Source: RGIG8775 sp045121195 (GTDB taxonomy: Bacteria > Bacillota > Clostridia > Oscillospirales > CAG-272). Taken from it: DNA of 5,432 nucleotides. The DNA lies in contig JBGVFO010000161.1 of assembly GCA_045121195.1 (NCBI GenBank), positions 1-5,432 of the forward strand, given 5' to 3'. Positions 1 to 5,271 of this stretch are shown piece by piece. Made by a program: the position numbers and the translations under genes. Below the pieces are notes generated by a model. That model worked only from the letters and a program-made list of their open reading frames with translations, was not told the origin of the DNA and did no database searches. Each line of letters begins with the position of its first letter. Positions within the stretch are counted from its first letter, which is position 1.

Positions 1-17
1 TTGTGATAAAGGTTTAA

Positions 18-118
18 ACGTAGCCATGAACAAAATCAAATTTGGTTGCTTTCGGGGCGCCGAGGACGTCGCCCCCTACGGTGTTAGATATTTTCGTTCG
101 TTTTGTACGTAGCCGTGA
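18..118 (+). repeat. Imperfect short direct repeat (18-29 and 107-118)
   Basis: The 12-mer ACGTAGCCATGA at 18-29 recurs as ACGTAGCCGTGA at 107-118, with 11 of 12 bases identical and starts 89 bp apart. Each copy is followed by an AT-rich stretch ending in a similar string: ATCAAATTT at 35-43 and ATCAATTT at 132-139. The span between the copies includes the hairpin element at 53-81. This could be a small duplication flanking an inserted element, but the copies are too far from the element edges to be clean target-site duplications. Function is unknown. Confidence 0.45.
53..81 (-). repeat. Hairpin-forming intergenic element of the CCGTAGGGG…CCCCG form
   Basis: On the + strand GGGGCG (54-59) can pair with CGCCCC (70-75) across a 10-nt loop. 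Read on the minus strand the stretch begins CCGTAGGGGGCGAC and ends GCGCCCCG. It therefore has the same outline as the left arm of the large inverted repeat at 2773-2845, which is preceded by CC and begins GTAGGGGCGACC and ends GGTCGCCCG. The outer bases are conserved and the inner hairpin differs. No run of T follows, so it does not look like a standard intrinsic terminator. It is most likely a member of a dispersed non-coding repeat family. I recall similar CCGTAGGGG-type repeats in gut Clostridia, but could not check this. Confidence 0.5.
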
Positions 119-122
119 CACA

Positions 123-139
123 CCGATAAACATCAATTT
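123..139 (+). repeat. Copy 1 of a 17-bp intergenic motif, CCGAYAAACATCAATTT
   Basis: CCGATAAACATCAATTT lies 20 bp upstream of the ferredoxin-like gene start. It matches CCGACAAACATCAATTT at 2874-2890, upstream of the rubredoxin gene, at 16 of 17 positions. A third, looser copy with one inserted C lies at 2841-2858. Sitting just ahead of two redox genes it could be a regulatory site. Since copy 3 abuts the hairpin repeat, it could instead be part of a repeat family. Confidence 0.45.
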
Positions 140-159
140 CCATACATAAGGAGAAACAA

Positions 160-855
160 ATGATACGTAAGATAATTAAGATCGATCGAGAGAAATGCAA
201 CGGTTGCGGCGCGTGTGCCGCGGCGTGTCACGAGGGTGCCATCGGGATGGTGGACGGCAAGGCGGAGCTTCTTCGGGAGGACTACTGCGACGGTCTTGGC
301 GATTGCTTGCCCGCCTGTCCCACGGGTGCTATTTCCTTTGAGGAGAGAGAGGCGCCCGCCTACGACGAGGAGGCGGTAAAGCAAGCCAAGATGCAGAAGC
401 ACGTGAAGCTCCCCTGCGGATGCCCCGGCACGCAGTCGAAGGTGCTGAAGCGGGAGTCGCAGGCGCCTATCCGCGCCGCGGGCGCGGTCGCAAGTCAGCT
501 TTCCCAATGGCCCTGCCAGATCAAGCTGGTGCCTGTAAATGCTCCTTATTTTGACGGCGCGAATCTGCTGATCGCCGCTGACTGTACCGCTTACGCTTAC
601 GGCAACTTCCACAACGAGTTTATTCGCAATCACATCACCCTCATTGGCTGTCCCAAGCTGGACGAAGGGGACTACGCCGAAAAGCTGACCCGTATCCTTT
701 CGGAAAATAACATAAAAAGCGTCAAGATCGTACGTATGGAGGTCCCCTGCTGCGGCGGCATCGAGAACGCCGTCAAGCGGGCGCTGATGAATAGTGGAAA
801 GTTTATTCCGTGGCAGGTGGTGACTATCTCCACCGATGGAAAAATCTTGGAATAG
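160..855 (+). CDS. Dicluster ferredoxin-like 4Fe-4S protein with Cys-rich C-terminal domain
   Basis: This 231-aa cytoplasmic iron-sulfur protein probably passes electrons to or from a redox partner; the exact reaction is not known to me. Residues 1-60 are a bacterial ferredoxin fold. The first motif is C13-x2-C16-x2-C19-x3-C23. The second is C43-x5-C49-x3-C53-P, where the usual second cysteine is Leu46. The C-terminal part (about 80-231) carries further cysteines in CGCPG (C86, C88), WPC (C119), ADC (C142), GCPKLDEG (C164) and VPCCGG (C197, C198). I recall this arrangement from clostridial proteins annotated only as '4Fe-4S binding protein'. The start is set by AAGGAG at 148-153, six nt before the ATG. 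The flavodiiron gene follows 66 bp downstream on the same strand, suggesting a linked role in O2 or NO defence; that is an inference from position. Confidence is high for the gene and low for its specific function. Confidence 0.9.
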   Translation: MIRKIIKIDREKCNGCGACAAACHEGAIGMVDGKAELLREDYCDGLGDCLPACPTGAISFEEREAPAYDEEAVKQAKMQKHVKLPCGCPGTQSKVLKRESQAPIRAAGAVASQLSQWPCQIKLVPVNAPYFDGANLLIAADCTAYAYGNFHNEFIRNHITLIGCPKLDEGDYAEKLTRILSENNIKSVKIVRMEVPCCGGIENAVKRALMNSGKFIPWQVVTISTDGKILE

Positions 856-860
856 ACCGC

Positions 861-878
861 TTGTTTTTTGACAAACAA
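861..878. promoter_or_regulatory. Possible Rex-type redox operator
   Basis: TTGTTT (861-866) and AAACAA (873-878) form a perfect 6-bp inverted repeat over an 18-bp span. The known Rex consensus in Firmicutes is TTGTTAAnnnnTTAACAA, also 18 bp. The outer five bases on each side (TTGTT and AACAA) match; the two inner bases of each half-site do not. It overlaps the -35 and spacer of the proposed promoter, where a repressor would block RNA polymerase. Rex senses the NADH/NAD+ ratio and controls redox genes in Clostridia, so the location is sensible. AT-rich palindromes of this size also occur by chance. Confidence 0.35.
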
Positions 879-889
879 TGTGATACAAT
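861..889 (+). promoter_or_regulatory. Candidate sigma-A promoter with extended -10, upstream of the flavodiiron gene
   Basis: A -10 box TACAAT (884-889) is preceded by TG at 881-882, giving the extended -10 form TGnTACAAT. TTGTTT (861-866) lies exactly 17 bp upstream as a weak -35. The better-looking TTGACA at 868-873 is only 10 bp from the -10, too close to act with it. The predicted transcript would start near 896, leaving a 5' leader of about 26 nt before the ATG at 922. This would let the flavodiiron gene be transcribed apart from the ferredoxin-like gene. Confidence 0.5.
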
Positions 890-921
890 AGGAGGAAATA
901 AACAAACGAAAGGGAAGACCA

Positions 922-2712
922 ATGAACATTACAAAGGATATTCAATATATCGGCGTTAACGATCACAAGATCGACCTGTTTGAGGGACAGTACGACGTGC
1001 CGAACGGCATGGCGTACAACTCCTACGTGATCCTCGACGAGAAGATCGCCGTGATGGACACGGTGGACGTCAATTTTACTCACGAGTGGCTGGACAATCT
1101 GCAGAACGCGCTGGCGGGCAGAGCCCCCGACTATCTGATCGTTCAGCATATGGAGCCCGACCATTCGGCGAATATCGCGAACTTTATCAAGGCGTATCCC
1201 GACGTCAAGATCGTGGCATCCCAGAAGGCGTTCGTTATGATGAAGAACTTCTTCGGCACCGATTTTGCGGAGCGCCAGGTGGTGGTGGGCGAGGGCGACA
1301 CCCTCTCTCTCGGTCGTCACGAGCTGACCTTCGTTACCGCGCCTATGGTGCATTGGCCCGAGGTCATCGTTACCTACGACAGCACCGACAAGGTCCTCTT
1401 TTCCGCGGACGGCTTCGGCAAGTTTGGCGCCCTTGACGTAGAGGAGGACTGGACTTGCGAGGCAAGACGCTACTACATCGGCATCGTCGGCAAGTACGGC
1501 GCGCAGGTGCAGGCGCTTCTGAAGAAGGCGGCGGGACTTGACATCCAGATCATCTGTCCCCTCCACGGCCCCGTGCTTACCGAAAACCTCGGCTACTATC
1601 TTGACCTTTACAACACCTGGTCGTCCTATCAGCCTGAGGAGGAGGGAATCGTCATTGCTTACACCTCGGTATACGGCAACACCAAGAAGGCGGTGATGCA
1701 GCTCGCCGAGCAGCTGAAGGCAAAGGGCTGTCCCAAGGTCGTGGTCAACGATCTTGCCCGTTGCGATATGGCGGAGGCGGTCGAGGACGCCTTCCGTTAC
1801 AGCAAGCTGGTGCTGGCGACTACCACCTACAACGCGGATGTCTTCCCCTTTATGCGGGAGTTCATTAGCCACCTCACCGAGCGCAACTACAGCAACCGCA
1901 CGGTGGCGTTTATCGAGAACGGAAGCTGGGCACCTATGGCGACCAAGGTGATGCGCGGGATGCTGGAAAAGAGTAAGAACCTGACCTACACCGAGGCGAC
2001 GGTCAAGATCCTGTCGGCGCTGAACGAGGAAAGCAAGAAGCAGCTCGCCGACCTTTCCGACGAGCTTTGCCGCGAGTATCTGGCGCAGCAGGACTCCACC
2101 GCCAACAAGAACGATATGACCGCCCTTTTCAACATCGGCTACGGCCTGTACGTGGTGACGTCGAACGACGGCAAGAAGGACAACGGTCTGATCGTCAATA
2201 CCGTGACTCAGGTGACCAACACCCCCAACCGTATCGCGGTGACCATCAATAAGGAAAACTACTCGCACCATATCATCAAGCAGACGGGTAAGATGAATAT
2301 CAACTGTCTGACGGTGGACGCGCCCTTTGCGGTCTTTGAGGCATTCGGCTTCCGTAGCGGACGCAACGTGGACAAGTTCGCCGATTGTACCCCCTTGCGG
2401 TCGGACAACGGGCTCGTGTTCCTGCCTCGCTATATCAACTCCTTTATGTCCCTCAAGGTGGAGCAGTATATTGACCTGGATACCCACGGTATGTTTATCT
2501 GCTCGGTCACCGAGGCGAGAGTGATCAGTGACCGCGAAACTATGACCTATAGCTACTATTACGATAAGGTAAAGCCAAAGCCCGAAACCGATGGCAAAAA
2601 GGGCTTTGTGTGCAAGGTCTGCGGCTATGTGTACGAGGGTGACGAGCTTCCCGAGGACTTCGTTTGCCCCCTCTGCAAGCATGGCGCGGCAGATTTTGAG
2701 GAGATCAAATAA
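922..2712 (+). CDS. fprA: Four-domain flavodiiron protein (diiron–flavodoxin–flavin reductase–rubredoxin)
   Basis: This cytoplasmic flavodiiron protein reduces O2 to water and/or NO to N2O. Residues 1-240 are the metallo-beta-lactamase-like domain with the expected diiron ligands: H76, E78, D80 (in HMEPDH), H144, D163 and H215. Residues about 243-385 are flavodoxin, with the FMN phosphate loop TSVYGNT (248-254). Residues about 398-550 resemble an FMN-binding flavin reductase domain (IVNTVTQVTNTP, 424-435). Residues 560-596 are a short rubredoxin with C564/C567 and C582/C585. Minimal family members have about 400 residues and only the first two domains, so this one carries both electron-entry modules in one chain. 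The rubredoxin lacks the long loop between cysteine pairs: 14 residues against 29 in the free rubredoxin, closer to rubrerythrin-type domains. The ribosome binding site is AAAGGGAAG at 909-917. The NO-versus-O2 preference cannot be read from sequence. Confidence 0.95.
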   Translation: MNITKDIQYIGVNDHKIDLFEGQYDVPNGMAYNSYVILDEKIAVMDTVDVNFTHEWLDNLQNALAGRAPDYLIVQHMEPDHSANIANFIKAYPDVKIVASQKAFVMMKNFFGTDFAERQVVVGEGDTLSLGRHELTFVTAPMVHWPEVIVTYDSTDKVLFSADGFGKFGALDVEEDWTCEARRYYIGIVGKYGAQVQALLKKAAGLDIQIICPLHGPVLTENLGYYLDLYNTWSSYQPEEEGIVIAYTSVYGNTKKAVMQLAEQLKAKGCPKVVVNDLARCDMAEAVEDAFRYSKLVLATTTYNADVFPFMREFISHLTERNYSNRTVAFIENGSWAPMATKVMRGMLEKSKNLTYTEATVKILSALNEESKKQLADLSDELCREYLAQQDSTANKNDMTALFNIGYGLYVVTSNDGKKDNGLIVNTVTQVTNTPNRIAVTINKENYSHHIIKQTGKMNINCLTVDAPFAVFEAFGFRSGRNVDKFADCTPLRSDNGLVFLPRYINSFMSLKVEQYIDLDTHGMFICSVTEARVISDRETMTYSYYYDKVKPKPETDGKKGFVCKVCGYVYEGDELPEDFVCPLCKHGAADFEEIK

Positions 2713-2737
2713 AAGCTTCAAATTTTGATTTATCGGT

Positions 2738-2772
2738 GGGTTCGCAGATACGAAAAGGCAACGCACGAACCC
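2738..2772. repeat. Short inverted repeat GGGTTCG / CGAACCC
   Basis: GGGTTCG (2738-2744) and CGAACCC (2766-2772) are perfect 7-bp inverted arms around a 21-nt loop. The right arm ends exactly where the 24-bp inverted repeat begins at 2773, so the two structures are adjacent. No T tract follows. It could be a flanking part of the same element or a weak mRNA 3' hairpin for the flavodiiron gene. Confidence 0.35.
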
Positions 2773-2845
2773 GTAGGGGCGACCATTGGTCGCCCGTTCG
2801 TTGGGTAATTGTCGTTCATGGCGGGCGACCAATGGTCGCCCCTAC
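2773..2845. repeat. Perfect 24-bp inverted repeat with nested palindromes
   Basis: The left arm (2773-2796, GTAGGGGCGACC…GGTCGCCCG) and the right arm (2822-2845) are exact reverse complements over 24 bp, with a 25-nt spacer. Each arm is itself a near-perfect palindrome: GGGCGACCATTGGTCGCCC on the left folds back with only its central base unpaired. The DNA or RNA can therefore form either one long hairpin or two small ones. No T tract follows and no coding capacity is seen. It lies between two convincing genes and resembles the element at 53-81. It is best called a REP- or MITE-like non-coding repeat. It might also slow transcription or protect the 3' end of the flavodiiron mRNA. Confidence 0.8.
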
Positions 2846-2890
2846 AAACCATCAATTTCGTTTTACAAACTCCCCGACAAACATCAATTT
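2841..2890 (+). repeat. Copies 2 and 3 of the 17-bp intergenic motif
   Basis: CCTACAAACCATCAATTT (2841-2858) and CCGACAAACATCAATTT (2874-2890) are near-direct repeats, with one substitution and one inserted C between them. The second matches the copy at 123-139 at 16 of 17 positions. The first copy shares its opening bases CCTAC with the end of the right inverted-repeat arm, so this motif and the hairpin element overlap. Copy 3 lies 49 bp before the rubredoxin ATG. A TATAAA at 2890-2895 might serve as a -10 box, but I see no -35 at proper spacing. Confidence 0.4.
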
Positions 2891-2938
2891 ATAAACTCAT
2901 AAAGCAAATAAAATTCAAAAACAAAAGGAGAAAAAATC

Positions 2939-3100
2939 ATGGAAAAGTATGTATGTGACGTATGCGGATGGGAATATGACGAGGCGAAGGGCGATCCCGA
3001 GAACGGAATCGCGCCCGGCACCAAGTTTGAGGACCTTCCCGAGGACTTCGTTTGCCCCCTTTGCGGCGTAGGCAAGGACGACTTCAGCAAGGCTGAATAA
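2939..3100 (+). CDS. Rubredoxin
   Basis: This 53-aa protein is a full-length, single-domain rubredoxin, a small cytoplasmic one-electron carrier with one iron held by four cysteines. The ligands are C6 and C9 (YVCDVCGW) and C39 and C42 (FVCPLCGVGKDDF), with the usual GDPENGIAPGTKFEDLP loop between them. Trp11 and Phe38 replace the more common Tyr and Trp at these positions. The start is set by AAGGAG at 2925-2930, eight nt before the ATG. The gene lies 226 bp downstream of the flavodiiron gene and most likely supplies electrons to it or to other rubredoxin-dependent enzymes of O2 and peroxide defence. A 30-nt patch (3035-3064) differs by one base from 2647-2676 in the rubredoxin domain of the flavodiiron gene. 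Upstream repeats separate the two genes and a strong terminator follows, so it may be its own transcription unit. Confidence 0.96.
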   Translation: MEKYVCDVCGWEYDEAKGDPENGIAPGTKFEDLPEDFVCPLCGVGKDDFSKAE

Positions 3101-3108
3101 TGACACGA

Positions 3109-3141
3109 CCCACAGGCATCTGCGGGTGCCTGTGGGCTTTT
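3109..3141 (+). terminator. Intrinsic terminator after rubredoxin
   Basis: CCCACAGGCA (3109-3118) and TGCCTGTGGG (3127-3136) form a perfect 10-bp GC-rich stem with an 8-nt loop, followed by CTTTT (3137-3141). It begins 8 nt after the rubredoxin stop. The T run is short, so some read-through is likely. The ribosome binding site of the ZIP transporter gene (GGAGGA, 3143-3148) begins only two bases after the last T. Confidence 0.8.
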
Positions 3142-3152
3142 CGGAGGACAGA

Positions 3153-3905
3153 ATGGAATTTGTACTCTTGACCGCCCTCGGCGTGGGCGGCGCTACCGTC
3201 ATCGGCGCGGTAATCGGATTTCTTTTTCGGGGGATCTCCCATAAATTTTCGGACATCGTGCTGTCCTTTGCCGCGGGCGTGATGCTGGCGGCGGCAGTGC
3301 TGGGGCTTGTTCTGCCGTCCTTGGAGTACGGCGGAAAATACGGGCTGATCATTACCGTCCTCGGCATCTTTGCGGGTGCCCTCTGTCTTAACCTCGTTGA
3401 CAAGCTGGTACCCCACCTGCACAAAATGGCAGGCGCGGATATTGAATCGCACCATAAGACCAACCTGGATAAGGTTCTGCTGTTCGTCACCGCCATTGCC
3501 ATACATAATCTGCCCGAGGGTATCGCGGCGGGTGTTGGCTTTGGCTCGGGCGATACGGCACAGGCGCTGATCATCGCGGGCGGTATTGCCCTGCAGAACA
3601 TTCCCGAGGGCATGGTCATTATCGGCCCTATGCTTGCGGCGGGCGTTCCGCCGAGACGTACCTTCCTCTACGCGGCGCTCACCGGCGTGGTGGAGGTGGT
3701 GGGAACCCTCATCGGCTTCTTTGCCGTCAGCGTTTCTACGGCGATCCTGCCCTTTGCGCTGGCGTTTGCGGGCGGCACCATGCTATACGTGATCAGCGAC
3801 GAGATGATTCCCGAAACTCACGCCCACGGAAGCGAGCGAGGCGCGACCTACGCCCTTCTCGTCGGCTTCTGCGTTATGCTCGTTACCGACGTCCTGTTAG
3901 GATAA
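3153..3905 (+). CDS. ZIP-family divalent metal transporter (ZupT/GufA-like)
   Basis: This 250-aa inner-membrane protein is a ZIP transporter that imports divalent cations such as zinc, iron or manganese; the substrate cannot be fixed from sequence. About eight hydrophobic segments are visible. The fourth carries HNLPEG (H118, N119, E122) and the fifth carries QNIPEG (Q148, N149, E152), the paired metal-site motifs of the family. The use of Gln rather than His in the second motif resembles GufA-type members such as the Bordetella ZIP protein. A His-rich loop (H88, H90, H100, H101) and a tail with DEMIPETHAHG (216-226) may also bind metal. I chose the ATG at 3153 with GGAGGA at 3143-3148. An in-frame GTG at 3126 would add nine residues but lies inside the terminator hairpin and has no ribosome binding site. 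Iron supply to the neighbouring iron proteins is a guess from position. Confidence 0.93.
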   Translation: MEFVLLTALGVGGATVIGAVIGFLFRGISHKFSDIVLSFAAGVMLAAAVLGLVLPSLEYGGKYGLIITVLGIFAGALCLNLVDKLVPHLHKMAGADIESHHKTNLDKVLLFVTAIAIHNLPEGIAAGVGFGSGDTAQALIIAGGIALQNIPEGMVIIGPMLAAGVPPRRTFLYAALTGVVEVVGTLIGFFAVSVSTAILPFALAFAGGTMLYVISDEMIPETHAHGSERGATYALLVGFCVMLVTDVLLG

Positions 3906-3955
3906 GATAGATGCCACCCCACGCGGTCGGCAGATGGATATAGAAAGAGAGAGCT

Positions 3956-4615
3956 ATGCAATATTTCATTTCATTTTTAGAGGGTGTCGTCACCTTCATT
4001 TCCCCCTGCCTGCTCCCCATGTTGCCCGTATACGTTTCGTATTTTGCGGGCGGTGAGGCAAAGGATACGAAAAAGACGGCGAAAAATGCCGTGGGCTTTA
4101 TCCTCGGCTTTACCGTAGTGTTTGTGCTTCTGGGCGCGCTTGCCGGGACGCTTGGACGGTTACTCAGCCAATACAAAACGATAGTCAATATCGTGACGGG
4201 TACCGTCGTGATCCTGTTCGGACTTCATTTTCTCGGCGTATTTCGCCTGGGTATCTTTCGCGGGATGGGCGTTCGCCAAAAAAAGGAGCTTGGCTTCTTT
4301 TCCGCCATGCTGTTCGGTATCGTATTTTCGGTGGGCTGGACCCCGTGCGTGGGTGCGTTTCTCGGCTCTGCGCTTCTGCTTGCCGCAAGTCAGGGACACG
4401 TGTTTGAGGGTGTTTTGATGCTATTCTTGTACTCTATGGGACTCGGCATCCCGTTTTTGATCAGCGCCCTTCTGATCGACAAGCTGAAAGGCGCGTTCGA
4501 CTGGATCAAGCGGAACTACCGCGTGATCAATATCATATGCGGCTGCCTGCTGATTCTGATCGGCGTTCTGATGGCGACCGGTCTGTTCGGCATGTGGATC
4601 AGCCTGCTTTCTTAA
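3956..4615 (+). CDS. ccdA: CcdA-type membrane thiol-disulfide electron transporter
   Basis: This 219-aa integral membrane protein belongs to the CcdA/DsbD-beta family. It carries reducing equivalents from cytoplasmic thioredoxin to thiol proteins outside the membrane. Six hydrophobic segments fit the usual fold. The two redox cysteines are in their signature contexts: C18 in FISPCLLPMLPVYVSYFAG (segment 1) and C131 in VGWTPCVGAF (segment 4). Length is normal for the single-domain form. The gene starts 50 bp after the ZIP stop with only a weak purine-rich stretch (GAAAGAGAGAG, about 3943-3953) as ribosome binding site; an ATG at 3911 in the same frame runs into a stop. The next gene, a TlpA-like thioredoxin, begins 12 bp downstream and is the natural recipient of electrons. 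Such proteins serve cytochrome c maturation or extracytoplasmic disulfide reduction. No cytochrome genes are in view, so the final target is open. Confidence 0.95.
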   Translation: MQYFISFLEGVVTFISPCLLPMLPVYVSYFAGGEAKDTKKTAKNAVGFILGFTVVFVLLGALAGTLGRLLSQYKTIVNIVTGTVVILFGLHFLGVFRLGIFRGMGVRQKKELGFFSAMLFGIVFSVGWTPCVGAFLGSALLLAASQGHVFEGVLMLFLYSMGLGIPFLISALLIDKLKGAFDWIKRNYRVINIICGCLLILIGVLMATGLFGMWISLLS

Positions 4616-4627
4616 AAGGAGACTTAT

Positions 4628-5263
4628 ATGAAACGAACGATGAAAATCGTCGGAGTTGCCTTGCTTCTTGTGGCGGTTCTCGCGGTCGCCGTTATTCTGT
4701 ATGACCGACTTGGCGCGGATTACGGCGGCGACCCGATTCCCGGCGTCGAGCCCGACGCCGAAACCGAAGGCAAATCCGAAAGTGATACCGAAGCCGAGAG
4801 CAAGGGCGAGTCCGAGTCCGAGGAAAAAAACGAGGACGAGGTGATATCCCTCCCCTACGACTTTACGGTGCTGGATGCGGGCGGCAACGAGGTCAAGCTT
4901 TCCGACTTTGTCGGCAAACCCATCGTCCTCAACTTTTGGGCGACCTGGTGTGGCTACTGTGTTATGGAGATGCCCGACTTCAATGACGCCTATAAGGCGT
5001 ACCCCGACGTGCAATTTTTGATGGTCAACGCCACCCATTCGTCCTGGACCGAGACAGTCGCGACTGCCAAGGCCTACGTGGAGAAAGAAGGATACGACTT
5101 TGACGTATTCTACGACACTGCGGGAGAGGCACAGGCGGTCTTCGCCCTCAACTCCTACCCTCAGACCTTTTTCTTTAACGAAAAGGGCGAGCTGGTCGCC
5201 CATCGACCGGGTGCTATGAACTATAGTATGCTGGTCAGCTACATTGAAGCGATTATCAAATAG
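4628..5263 (+). CDS. Membrane-anchored TlpA/ResA-like thioredoxin-fold protein
   Basis: This 211-aa protein should sit on the outer face of the membrane and reduce disulfides there. Residues 7-25 are a hydrophobic anchor or signal segment after a basic start (MKRTMK). No lipobox cysteine follows; the only cysteines are C108 and C111. Residues 41-72 form a low-complexity linker rich in Glu, Ser and Lys. Residues about 75-211 are the thioredoxin fold, with active site WCGYC (107-111) inside FWATWCGYCVMEMP and the cis-proline as P178 in SYPQTFFF. TlpA and ResA proteins more often have WCxPC, so Tyr before the second cysteine is a mild oddity that may shift redox potential. AAAGGAG lies just ahead of the ATG. 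The gene is packed between ccdA (12 bp) and the thioredoxin reductase gene (8 bp), making it the likely partner of CcdA. Confidence 0.93.
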   Translation: MKRTMKIVGVALLLVAVLAVAVILYDRLGADYGGDPIPGVEPDAETEGKSESDTEAESKGESESEEKNEDEVISLPYDFTVLDAGGNEVKLSDFVGKPIVLNFWATWCGYCVMEMPDFNDAYKAYPDVQFLMVNATHSSWTETVATAKAYVEKEGYDFDVFYDTAGEAQAVFALNSYPQTFFFNEKGELVAHRPGAMNYSMLVSYIEAIIK

Positions 5264-5271
5264 GAGGCAAC

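Noticed and set aside
1..159. Riboswitch or tRNA-like leader
   Set aside because: I could not find a conserved riboswitch core, T-box motif or cloverleaf. The visible structure is explained by the hairpin repeat and short direct repeats.
868..873. TTGACA as a consensus -35 box
   Set aside because: It is only 10 bp from the TACAAT -10 and no other -10 lies at 16-18 bp, so it cannot pair as a normal promoter. TTGTTT at 861-866 has the right spacing.
890..895. AGGAGG as the ribosome binding site of the flavodiiron gene or of a small leader ORF
   Set aside because: It is 26 nt from the ATG at 922, too far to act, and no start codon follows at proper distance. It directly abuts the proposed -10 box, so it is probably not transcribed from that promoter.
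2704..2729. AT-rich hairpin at the end of the flavodiiron gene as a terminator
   Set aside because: ATCAAA and TTTGAT can pair, but the stem is short and AT-only and no T tract follows.
133..2832. 899-codon open frame on the minus strand across the first two genes
   Set aside because: It lies entirely opposite two clearly recognised + strand genes, its translation has no recognisable domain, and it includes the intergenic inverted repeat. It is a shadow of GC-rich codon usage.
3126..3152. Upstream GTG start for the ZIP transporter
   Set aside because: The GTG overlaps the loop and stem of the terminator and has no Shine-Dalgarno. The ATG at 3153 has GGAGGA at 3143-3148 and a normal hydrophobic start.
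2915..5203. Minus-strand open frames of 67 to 260 codons opposite rubredoxin, the ZIP gene, ccdA and the tlpA-like gene
   Set aside because: Each runs antisense to a recognised gene, with no ribosome binding site or domain of its own and a composition typical of a shadow frame.
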